Shown: positions 17,482-26,828 of the stretch, in pieces | Layout of the letters: the number at the start of each line of letters is the position of its first letter | How positions within the stretch are numbered: the stretch's first letter is position 1 | DNA from: Deltaproteobacteria bacterium | GTDB lineage: Bacteria > Desulfobacterota > Desulfuromonadia > Desulfuromonadales > BM103 | Length of the DNA stretch: 64,000 nt | NCBI GenBank assembly: GCA_024279915.1 | Contig: JAJRRB010000019.1 | Span: 1 to 64,000 of the forward strand | Reading direction: 5' to 3' | Notes under the pieces: generated by a model | What the model was told of the DNA's origin: nothing | Database searches by the model: none | The model's input: only the letters and a program-made list of their open reading frames with translations | Translations under genes and position numbers: made by a program

Positions 17482-18003
17482 TTACTCCGTCTCCAACGCT
17501 TCCTCTGCTTTACGCAGCCGCCGGAAAATCTCCCGGGCGGCTTTTTTGTCGCTGTAGTCGTGCACTGAACCGGCCAGTCTGGTCAGTTTATTGACGTCGA
17601 GGTGCGGGTAGGTGGTATGGATTTCCGCCAAGGTTGCCTCGAAGGTTGTTGCGACACAGAGTCGATCACGCAAATCCTCGAGGTGATGGAAGGCCAGAGA
17701 TTCCTTGCGTTGACTGACCGCTTGCCCATCAATGGCGACTTCGATGGCCTCCCGCTGTTCGTCATTGCCACGGAGTATGCCAGCCAGATGTTTGATCTGG
17801 CGTTTGCGCGAACTGCCACCGCGAGTGTTACGGGCGAGTTCGATCTCCTTGGCCAGCTCAGGACTCTTCGGTAATTTGGCGAGTTCCGCATCGGAAAGCT
17901 CTGTCAGCTGTTGGGCCAACTGTTACACGGCTTTGGCTGCGCGTTTTTTGATACTACGGCCGCGTCCCAAAGAGCGGTGTTCTGTTTCTTCATAATCTTG
18001 CAT
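17482..18003 (-). pseudogene. darP: darP/yjgA (DUF615 ribosome-associated protein) with in-frame TAA at codon 27
   Basis: The 173-residue frame matches DUF615/YjgA (DarP), a factor in late 50S assembly: SPELAKEIELARNTRGGSSR, KRQIKHLAGILRGND, FHHLEDLRDRL and AAREIFRRLRK line up with E. coli YjgA. The natural start is the ATG at 18003, which overlaps the dtd stop as TAATG. Codons 1-26 encode [20 protein letters not shown] and RAAKAV; codon 27 (17923-17925) is TAA; the frame then stays open to the end. A TTG at 17919 could restart translation and give 145 residues, lacking only the basic N-terminus. Confidence 0.75.
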
Positions 18004-18452
18004 TAAAATTGCTTTCTGCTGTCGAGCATTATAGTGACCGGGCCGTCATTGACCAGAGCCACCTGCATGTTGGCTCTGAAGACTCCGGTGGCGACGGTGA
18101 TGCCTCGGCTGCGCAGGGCATCGACATATTCCTGATAAAGAGTGTCAGCGAGTTCTGGTGGAGCAGCATCGGTAAAGCCCGGACGCCGCCCTTTGCGGCA
18201 GTCGCCGAGCAGGGTGAACTGAGAGACCACCAGGATGCTACCGTCGATATCTTCGACCGAGCGGTTCATTTTGCCGTCATTGTCTTCAAATATACGTAAT
18301 CCGGCAGTTTTGTCGACGAGATAAGCAGCATCCTTTGAACTGTCTCCCTGCGCCACGCCAAGCAGCACCATGAGCCCCTGGTCGATAGCACCGACCGTCT
18401 CTTGCGCAACGACCACAGAGGCTTGGCTGACTCTCTGAATGATCGTTCTCAT
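18003..18452 (-). CDS. dtd: D-aminoacyl-tRNA deacylase
   Basis: A 149-residue DTD that removes D-amino acids from mischarged tRNA. The [20 protein letters not shown] motif and the [11 protein letters not shown] Gly-Pro motif at the end are both present, and length is standard. It overlaps nfo by four bases upstream and darP by the TAATG junction downstream, so all three are translated from one message. Confidence 0.97.
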   Translation of the reverse strand: MRTIIQRVSQASVVVAQETVGAIDQGLMVLLGVAQGDSSKDAAYLVDKTAGLRIFEDNDGKMNRSVEDIDGSILVVSQFTLLGDCRKGRRPGFTDAAPPELADTLYQEYVDALRSRGITVATGVFRANMQVALVNDGPVTIMLDSRKQF

Positions 18453-19306
18453 GCTGCGGCCCCTTCCGCCAACTCCTGTAACAGCGCCAGGTTGACACGA
18501 TCCATTTCGTTCTGATCACCCTTTGGGGTTTCCAGAACCATGGGAGTATTAACGAAACGCTGGTCCTGCATCAGGCAGGCAAAGCCGGTGCGGCTAATGG
18601 TCCCCTGGCCGATATGGGCGTGACGGTCAACCTTACTGCCACATGCTTTCAGGCTATCGTTGAGATGAAAGGCCTTGATCTGCTCAAGGCCGACCAGTCG
18701 GTCAAATTCGGCCATAGTCTGCGCGTAGCCCTCCTCGCTGGAAAGGTTGTAACCGGCAGCGTGGGCGTGGCAGGTATCGAAGCAGACACCAAAGCGTTTT
18801 TCGTCAAAGCCCTCCAGCAAGGCGGCCAGGTGGGCAAAGTCACCACCAAAATAACTCCCCTGACCGGCGGTATTCTCCAGAAGCAGACGGACCTCCGCTG
18901 GGGTTTCCGGCAGGATTTCGCGGAAAGCTTGCCGGATCCGCTCCAGGCCGACGTCAACGCCAGTGCCTAAATGTGCGCCGGGATGCATGACCAGGTCAGT
19001 GATACCGAGTTGGGCACAGCGTATCAGTTCATCGCGCAGGGCGACTTTAGATTTTTCCCAGACGTCATTTTTCGGTGAAGCCAGGTTGATCAGATAAGCA
19101 TCGTGAGCCATGACAGGCTCGATCCCGCTCTCCTGCCAAGCCTGACGAAAGGCTGTGGCTTCTGCGTCTGTAATCGGTTTAACCTGCCAACGATTGGCGT
19201 TCTTGGTGAAGATCTGCAAGGCCGTGCAGCCACTTTCGATGCCACGCGCAAAGGCATTGTCAAGTCCACCGGCAACAGAGACATGTGCTCCGAGTAAACG
19301 TTTCAT
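18449..19306 (-). CDS. nfo: Endonuclease IV (AP endonuclease)
   Basis: A 285-residue TIM-barrel AP endonuclease with the expected zinc-ligand motifs: [44 protein letters not shown] and [17 protein letters not shown]. It cuts 5' of abasic sites in base excision repair. It overlaps the HAD gene and dtd by four bases each. Grouping with a uracil-DNA glycosylase-family gene a few kilobases away is noted, but that gene is on the other strand. Confidence 0.97.
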   Translation of the reverse strand: MKRLLGAHVSVAGGLDNAFARGIESGCTALQIFTKNANRWQVKPITDAEATAFRQAWQESGIEPVMAHDAYLINLASPKNDVWEKSKVALRDELIRCAQLGITDLVMHPGAHLGTGVDVGLERIRQAFREILPETPAEVRLLLENTAGQGSYFGGDFAHLAALLEGFDEKRFGVCFDTCHAHAAGYNLSSEEGYAQTMAEFDRLVGLEQIKAFHLNDSLKACGSKVDRHAHIGQGTISRTGFACLMQDQRFVNTPMVLETPKGDQNEMDRVNLALLQELAEGAAA

Positions 19307-19941
19307 GAGGCCTTTTCCCAGAAATGCAAGCCAGCGTGAACTTGCCGTGCATTGTCGAGATGGACATCAACGAAGTCGGGTGTCTGGCCATCACCGACCA
19401 GAATAGTGCCCATACCAAGTTTTTTGGCGGTGTGCAGGTTGTCACGCGAATCTTCGATCATGATGCAGCGCTCAGGAGTTGCGCCCAACTCGGCCAGGAC
19501 TGCGTGGTAGGGCTCTGGATACGGTTTGGGCTGGTAAGCGGCGACGCGGATATCATAGACTTTTTCAAACATATCCTCGATGCCAAGTGCCGCAAGAACC
19601 CTACTGGCATGGCAGGTTGAACCGTTGGTGAAAACGGCCTTGCGTTGCGGCAGATTGGTCAGGGTCTCGCGCAGGATTAGATCGGGGGAGAGTCTGGAGG
19701 TTACGTCGATATCATGGACGTAAAGCAGGTAGTCTTCCGGATCGACTTCATGATGACGGATCAACCCTTGTAGCGTGACGCCGTACAGGCTCCAGTACTT
19801 ACGACGTAAAGCGTCAACCTCTGGTGCCGGAATGCCGGCAATCTCGATCATGTAACGGTTAATGCGAACATCGATAAGGTTGAAAAGCTGCTTTTCTGCA
19901 GGATAGAGGGTGTTGTCGAGGTCGAATATAAGAACGTCCAT
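19303..19941 (-). CDS. HAD-family hydrolase, pyrimidine 5'-nucleotidase type
   Basis: A 212-residue HAD phosphatase. Motif I is FDLDNTLYPAEKQLF, motif II is AVFTNGSTCHA, motif III/IV is CIMIEDSRDNLHTAKKLGM. The motif I context FDLDNTLYP and the helical cap (VDALRRKYWSLYGVTLQGL) are characteristic of the SDT1/PhoG-like pyrimidine 5'-nucleotidase subgroup. Substrate is inferred from subgroup only. Confidence 0.85.
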   Translation of the reverse strand: MDVLIFDLDNTLYPAEKQLFNLIDVRINRYMIEIAGIPAPEVDALRRKYWSLYGVTLQGLIRHHEVDPEDYLLYVHDIDVTSRLSPDLILRETLTNLPQRKAVFTNGSTCHASRVLAALGIEDMFEKVYDIRVAAYQPKPYPEPYHAVLAELGATPERCIMIEDSRDNLHTAKKLGMGTILVGDGQTPDFVDVHLDNARQVHAGLHFWEKAS

Positions 19942-19974
19942 ACTAATTAGATTGCCTAGATTAAGGTTTCAAAT

Positions 19975-20020
19975 TGAAACTTCTTTGCGCCTTCGCGTCT
20001 TGAGTGAGCACAGCGAACGG
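19975..20020. repeat. Possible fragment of a dispersed intergenic repeat
   Basis: The gap between the HAD gene and dapF holds TTCTTTGCGCCTTCGCG followed by a TCTTGAGTGAG segment. This resembles a GCG-rich tag seen between genes in many bacterial genomes. It is recalled rather than searched, so confidence is low. Confidence 0.2.
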
Positions 20021-20054
20021 GCGTTAAAATTCGTGGTTTCTGTAAACAATTATC

Positions 20055-20894
20055 TTACCGAGGAATATATTCGCCACTAAAAACTTCCACTGCCGGACCG
20101 GTCATAAAGACGGAGTTTTTGCCATCCCATTCCATTTCCAGATCACCGCCAGTCAGGTGGTTGAGCAGTTTACCCTTGGTGCGACCGGTCAGTACACCGG
20201 CCACAGTGACGGCTGAAGAGCCGGTGCCACAGGCCAGCGTTTCACCGGCGCCACGCTCCCAGGTGCGTTGGCGGACTTCGTTCGGTGAGATGATTTCGAC
20301 AAACTCGACGTTAATGCGCTGCGGAAAGAGTTCGTGATTTTCTATCGCGTAGCCGTAGCGTTTCACCGGAAAGTTGGCGACATCATCGACATAGATAACA
20401 CAGTGCGGGTTGCCCATGGAGACGCAGGTGATCTGGAAGGTGCGGTCGAGAACCTCCAGTTCCATGTTGATGACCTGTTCATGGGCGACTCCGACCATCG
20501 GCAGATCACCGCGTGTCAGTCGCGGTGGGCCCATGTTGACCTTGACCTTGTCGATATGTTCCCGCTCGTTGGGGTACATCGTCAGCGGCAGGACGCCGGC
20601 CCCGGTTTCGATGCTGATATCGGTGCGATCCACCAGGCCGTGGTCGAAAGCATATGTGGCGACGCAACGAACGCCGTTGCCGCACATCTCGGCTTCGCTA
20701 CCGTCGGCGTTGAACATGCGCATTTTCACGTCGGCTTTTTTCGATGGCTCGATCAGGATCATGCCATCGCCACCAACCCCAAAATTACGGTCGCTGATCT
20801 CTCTCGCCAGACCCTTCGGATCCTTGACGGTCTGCCGGAAACAGTCGATATAGACGTAGTCATTTCCGGCGCCGTGCATCTTGACGAATTTCAT
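20055..20894 (-). CDS. dapF: Diaminopimelate epimerase
   Basis: A 279-residue epimerase converting LL- to meso-diaminopimelate for lysine and peptidoglycan. Both catalytic Cys motifs are present, EMCGNGVRCVA and LACGTGSSAVTVAG. The start is taken as ATG 20894, giving the family N-terminus MKFVKMHGAGNDYVYID with GAGGACC just upstream; an in-frame start at 20906 adds four residues. It is transcribed alone. Confidence 0.97.
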   Translation of the reverse strand: MKFVKMHGAGNDYVYIDCFRQTVKDPKGLAREISDRNFGVGGDGMILIEPSKKADVKMRMFNADGSEAEMCGNGVRCVATYAFDHGLVDRTDISIETGAGVLPLTMYPNEREHIDKVKVNMGPPRLTRGDLPMVGVAHEQVINMELEVLDRTFQITCVSMGNPHCVIYVDDVANFPVKRYGYAIENHELFPQRINVEFVEIISPNEVRQRTWERGAGETLACGTGSSAVTVAGVLTGRTKGKLLNHLTGGDLEMEWDGKNSVFMTGPAVEVFSGEYIPR

Positions 20895-21027
20895 AGTGGT
20901 CCTCACCGATGATGTTGCAGCATTGAAGAATCATTATAAGGGTAAAGGTTTTCTGCCACAACCGTCCATTGCTGATCTTCTTTGTTCTGCTATGCTTATG
21001 ATTAAAATAAAGGTGAAGGAGAAATCG

Positions 21028-21423
21028 ATGCCACATCTTCAGTTTGAACTTAATTTCACTCCAGAGCGTGAAACAAAAGCCTCTTTCGCCGATGCCGTAC
21101 GCGATCATTTTGCAACCATTATGAGTACCGGTACAGATCATATTGGTATTACCTATCGTTGCTACCACCCTGATGACCTGGTTTTTGGTCGTGCTGGCGA
21201 TGATGGCCAGATTGCGTTTCTCAACGCCGATATCCGGATGGGCCGTACCGCCGATCAGAAGCGTCGCCTGGCATTGGCGATTATGCATGAGATCGGTACA
21301 CGATGGGGCTTGCCGAAGGAGCACATCTACATTATATATACGGAGCACGATGGCCCGGACTTCCAGTTGAGCGACCGGGTACTGCCATCGTGGCAGATAG
21401 GTGAGGATCCTTTAAACGACTAG
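21028..21423 (+). CDS. Tautomerase-superfamily protein
   Basis: A 131-residue protein starting Met-Pro, giving the N-terminal Pro that is the catalytic base of the tautomerase/MIF superfamily after Met removal. The pattern of beta strand, helix (ERETKASFADAVRDHFATIM), strand and second helix (TADQKRRLALAIMHEIGTRW) is that of the fold. AAGGAGA lies eight bases upstream of the ATG at 21028, while a longer frame from 20881 lacks a site. Substrate unknown. Confidence 0.7.
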   Translation: MPHLQFELNFTPERETKASFADAVRDHFATIMSTGTDHIGITYRCYHPDDLVFGRAGDDGQIAFLNADIRMGRTADQKRRLALAIMHEIGTRWGLPKEHIYIIYTEHDGPDFQLSDRVLPSWQIGEDPLND

Positions 21424-21434
21424 GGACTGTCCCT
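21422..21434. repeat. Short palindrome AGGGAC-T-GTCCCT
   Basis: A perfect 13-base palindrome that overlaps the stop codon of the tautomerase gene. Related palindromes with the GGGACTG core occur at 37919-37948 and 42372-42400. Confidence 0.45.
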
Positions 21435-21460
21435 ATTACTTGCAGCAAGGAGAAACTTTT

Positions 21461-21697
21461 ATGGCGTTCAATCTGAAAACCCGTCTCTGGCAAACGGGCT
21501 CTCTCGACTGGTGGGCCATTCTCGATAATGAGGATGTTTACTTGGGAAGCCGTGAATTTCCCCTGCCTCCGGACGAAGGGGATGAATGGCATGTCAAAAA
21601 AACCGGCGATATGTTCAAGATTATAGACGGTGAGATCTGCAAGGTCGGCAACAAGCCGTATATGGGTGAAGAATGGCTGAAGTCGTCCCTGAAATAG
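21461..21697 (+). CDS. Small protein of unknown function
   Basis: A 78-residue acidic protein rich in Trp (five residues), beginning MAFNLKTRLWQTGSLDWWAI. It resembles no family known to me. AAGGAGAAAC lies about ten bases upstream of the ATG at 21461. Its end overlaps the start of the metallo-beta-lactamase gene by 25 bases, so they are likely co-transcribed. Confidence 0.65.
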   Translation: MAFNLKTRLWQTGSLDWWAILDNEDVYLGSREFPLPPDEGDEWHVKKTGDMFKIIDGEICKVGNKPYMGEEWLKSSLK

Positions 21698-22296
21698 TCC
21701 AGATACCGGTTGCCGGTGCCGACAATTTTTCCTACCTGGTGATCTGTCCACAAAGTGGCAGGGCGCTCGGCATTGATCCCGGTATGTCGCCGGAGAGCCT
21801 GTTGAGTGTCGTCCGCAGTCGCAAACTTACTTTGGATGTCTTGGCCAACACCCATGGTCATCACGATCATATTGCTGGCAATGGTGAGGTTCTCAAAATA
21901 ACTGGAGCGAAGCTGGCAGCGAATCCGCTTGATGTCCCGGAGGCAGAGATTGCTCTGAGCGAAGGAAGTCAGTTACAGATTGGTGAAATTACGATCAATG
22001 TTCTGCATACGCCTGGGCATACGCCAGGCTCTCTGGTCTTTAATCCACCGGGTGTGCTGATCACTGGCGATACACTTTTTGTAACGCGCTGTGGACGAGC
22101 CGATTTCCCCGGTAGTGACCCAGAGGCCATGTACCACAGCCTGCTACGTTTGGCCACCTTCCCGCCTGAGACGAAAGTTTTCCCCGGGCACGACTATGGG
22201 CCCAAACCACACTCCACAATAGGGTTTGAGCGAGAGCACAACGAGTATATGAAATGTCCTGATCTGGCGAGTTTTATCAAGCTTAGAATGGGGTAA
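21673..22296 (+). CDS. Metallo-beta-lactamase-fold hydrolase, glyoxalase II-like
   Basis: A 207-residue hydrolase with the metal-binding NTHGHHDHIAG motif (about residue 56), the second His in LHTPGHTPGSLVF and Asp/His ligands in LITGDTLFV and VFPGHDYGP. This is the glyoxalase II/persulfide dioxygenase-like subgroup that handles thioesters or glutathione-like thiols. The exact substrate cannot be read from the sequence. Confidence 0.88.
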   Translation: MAEVVPEIVQIPVAGADNFSYLVICPQSGRALGIDPGMSPESLLSVVRSRKLTLDVLANTHGHHDHIAGNGEVLKITGAKLAANPLDVPEAEIALSEGSQLQIGEITINVLHTPGHTPGSLVFNPPGVLITGDTLFVTRCGRADFPGSDPEAMYHSLLRLATFPPETKVFPGHDYGPKPHSTIGFEREHNEYMKCPDLASFIKLRMG

Positions 22297-22338
22297 ATAG
22301 AGGGACGCGGTACGCAGGACGAGAAAACCTTGAATCAA

Positions 22339-22370
22339 ACGAGGACAGAGTAAATCTGTCCTCGTGTTTT
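22339..22370. terminator. Bidirectional terminator hairpin
   Basis: CGAGGACAGA (22340-22349) pairs with TCTGTCCTCG (22355-22364) around a GTAAA loop. GTTTTG follows on the plus strand and a TTTG stretch follows on the minus strand. It sits between the convergent hydrolase and tolC-like genes. Confidence 0.75.
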
Positions 22371-22374
22371 GTAA

Positions 22375-23691
22375 CTATTTCTGAAGTGTCGGCCCGCGTT
22401 CTAGAACCCGTTCGATCACCGCCGCTGAGAGATACAGATCATATTGCGCCGTGACCTGTTCGTTGCGAGCTCGGGTCAGAAATTCCTGAGCGTCTAGCAG
22501 GTCTACGGTGCTGGCTACGTTTGCCTTGTAGCGGTTTTCGTTGACGCGATAGTTCTCTTCGGCCTGAAGCTCTGCGGTTTTGGCAGTGTCCAGGTTCCTC
22601 TCTGAGACGCGGAAGGCTTCGAGGGCGGTTTGCAGCTGCAAGGTCAACTGGTCTTCAGTGGCTTTGACCTCTTCTTGCCGGGCGAGAATCTCATGCTTGC
22701 GGCTGGCCAGTTCGTAGCGGGTATCGAAACCGCTGAAGAGGGTCCAGGAGGCTTGCAGCATTGTTCTGGATTCGCGGTAATAGTTGCTGTCGCTGGACTC
22801 TGGAATGCTGTTATTGCCAGACCGGTCATAGCTCAGGGTCAGGTCAAGGTCTGGCATGAGGTCGCCTTGAACCGCTTTGCGTCCGGCTTGCTGTGCAGTT
22901 AGATTGCTGCGCAAAAATTTTAGTTCGCTACGCTTTGCAAACATCTCCCGGCTGAGTTTCTCCACTGTATCCAGGGGTGCTGGCTGCAGGGTGAAGTCGG
23001 AAATTTTCTCTTCAATTCCAAGTGGTCGACCCAGGGTGCGTGCCAGAGTATGGCGGGCGACTGCAAAGCGGCCTTCGGCCAGCGACAAGGCTTGTCTGGC
23101 CGTTGCTACCTCAACCTCCACTCGCAGCAGATCGTTGCGGGCGAGCAAGCCCTGTTCCAGGCGTAGTTGCGTGTCGTGACGCTGCCGTTCGAGCAGTTAC
23201 ACGCTCTTGGTTTCTGTCTCTACTGTGCGTTTGGCACGTAATATTTCGATATACGCTCTATTGACATCCAGAACTATGTCGGCGATGACACTGCGGCGTT
23301 GATATTTGGCTGCAGAAGCCAATTCCCGGGCTTCGTGCAAGCGGAACCAGTCGCTACCGCCATTAAAGAGGTTATAACGAATGTTACCCGAGGTGCTGCT
23401 CTGGGCTCCACTGGCAAATGACAGAGAGCTGCTGCCAGTGCTCAGAGCGCTACTGCTGAAGTTTGAGTCGCGATCAGAATCCCAGTAATTGTAGTTGATA
23501 TCCAGACTCGGCCAGAAGGGTGAATGAGCCTTGGCTGTACGCGACTCGGCAGCGGCGGCAAGAGCGGCGGCCTGAGCAATCTGCGGGTTGTGTTCCAGGG
23601 CATTGCTCACAGCCTGGTCAATGGTGAGCGCCTGGACCGGGTTACCGGTCAGAGTCAGTAATGCCAGCCCGAGGATCAGCAGTGTTCTCAT
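22375..23691 (-). pseudogene. TolC-like outer-membrane efflux protein with in-frame TAA
   Basis: A 438-codon outer-membrane factor. The signal peptide is MRTLLILGLALLTLTGNPVQA. The first half ends with YIEILRAKRTVETETKSV, then TAA at 23197-23199, and the same frame goes on LLERQRHDTQLRLEQGLLAR with the normal second half (LLDAQEFLTRARNEQVTAQY). There is no frameshift, so one codon (probably Glu, Gln or Lys) has become TAA. It is the last gene of the tetR-MFP-RND operon and overlaps the RND start by four bases. Without readthrough this pump lacks its own exit duct. Confidence 0.85.
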
Positions 23692-26600
23692 GATATGCCC
23701 TCCTTACCGGGCTTGCGCTTTTCGAGACGAATAACAAAGATCAAAATGGCCGGAATGACGAAAATGGTAAAGATGGTTGAGACCGCCAGTCCGCCAAGCA
23801 GGACGCTGCCCAGCCCCTGGTACATCTCCGCTCCGGCGCCGGGAATCAGCACCAGCGGCAGCATGCCGCAGATACTGGTAATCGCGCTCATATAGATTGG
23901 TCGCAGACGGCTGCGGGTCGATTCGAGAACCGCTTCGCGATAATCCATACCGTTATGATGAAAGTTGTTCAGCGACTGGTGGACAATCAGAATAGCGTTG
24001 TTGACCACGACGCCAACCAGGATGACAAAGCCGAGCATGGTCAGGATATCCAGTGCCTGACCCGGCATCCCGATCATGGCCAGGTAGACATTGAGCAGGC
24101 GCAATCCGAGGAAGCCACCGGCACTGGCCAGAGGTACAGTGAGCATGATGATCATCGGGTAGATGAAGTTGCCGAACATCGAAGCCATCAGCAGGTATGC
24201 GATCACTGCTGCCAACACAAAATTCCATTGCAGAACCTTGGCAGTTTCCACCAGTTTGTCGGCAGCACCACCGAGGCTAACATCAAGCCCCTCAAGCAGC
24301 CCCGCGCTACGCAGAGGCGGTATGATGTCGTCCTGAATGGTTTCCATCGCCACTTGCAGCGGCATCTCCGATGGCGGAGTGACTTGTAGAGTGACCGTTC
24401 GTTTGCGTTCCAGGTGACGAATCTGGTCCATACCAGTGGTCTGTTCCATGCGGGCCAGATTGAAGATTGGCACGATCTTGCCCTGCGGTGTGGCCAGCGG
24501 CGCGTTGTAGAGTTGCTCGGGAGTCAAAATGTCACTCTCGGCGGTTTTAACCACCAGGTCGATCTTCTTTTTCCCCTCGGCCTTGAAATCGCCGCCCACG
24601 GCGCCGTCCATCAATACATCCAGAGCCACACCAAAATCCCGGGCCGTGAGCCCATTAGCTTTGAGACGGTCACGGTCAGGTATGAAACGAACTTCCGGAT
24701 AGGTCAGCTCGATAGAGGGAACCGGTCGCACCTGGGCGCCGGGAATGCTTTGCCGGAGTTTACCGAAGATGGCTCCCGCGGCTGCAACAATCTGATTGAG
24801 ATCATCGCCGCTGACATCCACTTCGACACTGCGGCCCCGACCAAGACTGCTCTGGAAGACTCCGGGTTGCAGACTGACACCGTACATGCCGGGGATCGAG
24901 TAGATCATACGGTTTAACAGGGGCAGTAACTCGCGGGCTCGGTCCCACTCTTCGGCAATCGCGCCGACGATCATGAAGCCTTCGCGGCCGACGTAAAACA
25001 TGTTCCTGATGGCGGGCAGGCCGTCTTTCTGCTGGCCGATATGGGGTCCGGCCATCTCGAAAAAGGTTTCGCCGATTTCTGTACGCTCTTCAATTGACAA
25101 TCCAGGTGGCGGTACCAGAATACTCAGTGCAAAATTGCGGTTGCCCTGGGGTAGATATTCCTTCTTCGGCATGAGTAGAACGACGCAAGCCATTGCCAGG
25201 CTGATCAGCAGGGTCACGGTGGCCAGACGTGTCATCCAGTCGCGGGTTGCCAAGTGCACCAGACTCATCAGGCCATTGGAAAGATGATGACCAACTTTTT
25301 CCAGATTTTGCAGCGCTTTGGGTGGCTTCTTGGCGGCAGAGGATAGCAGCCGATTGGCGAACATCGGGATCACCGAAACCGAGACCAGCAGGCTCAAAGA
25401 GACGGCGGCGACGACAGCAATGGCGATATCACGGAAGAGCTGACCAGCCTCTTCCTGGATGAAAACCACCGGTAAAAAGACCGCCAGGGTGGTAATGGTG
25501 GAGGCGAAGATGGCTCCCCAGACTTCCTTGGTGCCGTCCAGGGAGGCATGGTATGCATCCTTGCCCATCTTGCGATGACGGTCGATGTTCTCAATGACAA
25601 CGATGGCGTTATCGACCAGCATGCCGACCGAGAAGGCAATCCCCGCCATACTGACCACGTTGAGGTTGCGACCCATCAGGTCGAGCAGGATAAAGGTGCC
25701 GACAATGCTGATTGGAATCGACAGGCCGACCACCAGAGTGGAGCGTATCGAACGCAAAAAAATCAACAGCACCGCTGCAGCCAGCAGTCCGCCGAAGATG
25801 ATGTTCTGCTTGATCAGGTTGATGGCACTGCGGATGTAGAAACGTTGATCATAAACCCATTCCAGGTGCAGACCCTTCTCATGCAGTTGGTCTTCGTTGA
25901 GCCAGTTGACGGTTTCTTCAAGCTGGTCCGTCATCGCAAGGATATTGATGCCAGCTTCGGGTCTCGCACCCAGAGCGATACCATGGTCGCCATTTTGCAG
26001 GACGATAGCTTCTTGCTTGGCAAAACCTGCATGTACCTCGGCAACATCGCCGATGGTGATGCGACGTTCACCGCTTGATTGCAGGACCACATCGCTGATG
26101 TCCTGCGGGGTTTTGAACTCGGCCGTGGTACGAATGCGGTAGTTGCGACGGCCAACGGCCATGGTGCCGGCAGAAACGTTAATGTTTTCAGTTTGCAGGG
26201 TGTTGATCAGGCTTGCAGTTGTCAGATGGTAGGCGGCCAGTCGTTCTGGATTGATCACGACTTGCATCTCAGCTTCAGTGCCGCCACCGACAAAAAGATC
26301 AGCCACTCCACGTACGCGCTCCAGATGTTGACGTACCTCGTCCTCGAAATAGGTCAGATAGGTCTCCACAGGGCGCGGGTTGCCGTCGCGGGTCTTGAAT
26401 ATAATCCAGACCACCGGCGAGGCCGATGCGCCTGAAGCGGTCACCACCGGCTTGTCGACGGTCGATGGATAAGAGGGAACCTCGTTGAGCTTATTGGAGA
26501 CCCGCAGCAGGACATCGTCGACATTGGTGCCGACTTTGAACTTCAGCGTGATCGACCCCTGACTGTTGCGCGAGGTGCTCTCCATCTCCACCAGATTGGG

Positions 26601-26822
26601 CAGCCCCTTGAGCGTGTTCTCCTGCTCTTCAATAATCTCCCGTTCGATTTCATAGGGGGTGGCGCCGCGCCAGGTGGTGGTGACGGTGATCTCAGGTTCA
26701 ACCACCGATGGACTGAGCTGGTAAGGGATACGATTCAGACTAATCAAGCCGAACATGACCAGCATGATAATGATGGACAGGATCGTGACCGGTCGTTTTA
26801 TGGAGACTTGGATCAGGTCCAT
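23688..26822 (-). CDS. RND-family efflux permease (HAE1 type)
   Basis: A 1044-residue proton-driven multidrug transporter with 12 membrane segments and two large periplasmic loops. The N-terminus MDLIQVSIKRPVTILSIIIM is typical. The TM4 proton-relay motif reads GMLVDNAIVVIENIDRHR, with Asp-Asn in place of the AcrB Asp-Asp pair, as in many HAE1 pumps that are not AcrB-like. The gene follows its membrane-fusion partner after six bases and precedes the broken tolC-like gene. Confidence 0.95.
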   Translation of the reverse strand: MDLIQVSIKRPVTILSIIIMLVMFGLISLNRIPYQLSPSVVEPEITVTTTWRGATPYEIEREIIEEQENTLKGLPNLVEMESTSRNSQGSITLKFKVGTNVDDVLLRVSNKLNEVPSYPSTVDKPVVTASGASASPVVWIIFKTRDGNPRPVETYLTYFEDEVRQHLERVRGVADLFVGGGTEAEMQVVINPERLAAYHLTTASLINTLQTENINVSAGTMAVGRRNYRIRTTAEFKTPQDISDVVLQSSGERRITIGDVAEVHAGFAKQEAIVLQNGDHGIALGARPEAGINILAMTDQLEETVNWLNEDQLHEKGLHLEWVYDQRFYIRSAINLIKQNIIFGGLLAAAVLLIFLRSIRSTLVVGLSIPISIVGTFILLDLMGRNLNVVSMAGIAFSVGMLVDNAIVVIENIDRHRKMGKDAYHASLDGTKEVWGAIFASTITTLAVFLPVVFIQEEAGQLFRDIAIAVVAAVSLSLLVSVSVIPMFANRLLSSAAKKPPKALQNLEKVGHHLSNGLMSLVHLATRDWMTRLATVTLLISLAMACVVLLMPKKEYLPQGNRNFALSILVPPPGLSIEERTEIGETFFEMAGPHIGQQKDGLPAIRNMFYVGREGFMIVGAIAEEWDRARELLPLLNRMIYSIPGMYGVSLQPGVFQSSLGRGRSVEVDVSGDDLNQIVAAAGAIFGKLRQSIPGAQVRPVPSIELTYPEVRFIPDRDRLKANGLTARDFGVALDVLMDGAVGGDFKAEGKKKIDLVVKTAESDILTPEQLYNAPLATPQGKIVPIFNLARMEQTTGMDQIRHLERKRTVTLQVTPPSEMPLQVAMETIQDDIIPPLRSAGLLEGLDVSLGGAADKLVETAKVLQWNFVLAAVIAYLLMASMFGNFIYPMIIMLTVPLASAGGFLGLRLLNVYLAMIGMPGQALDILTMLGFVILVGVVVNNAILIVHQSLNNFHHNGMDYREAVLESTRSRLRPIYMSAITSICGMLPLVLIPGAGAEMYQGLGSVLLGGLAVSTIFTIFVIPAILIFVIRLEKRKPGKEGIS

Positions 26823-26828
26823 TTATCT

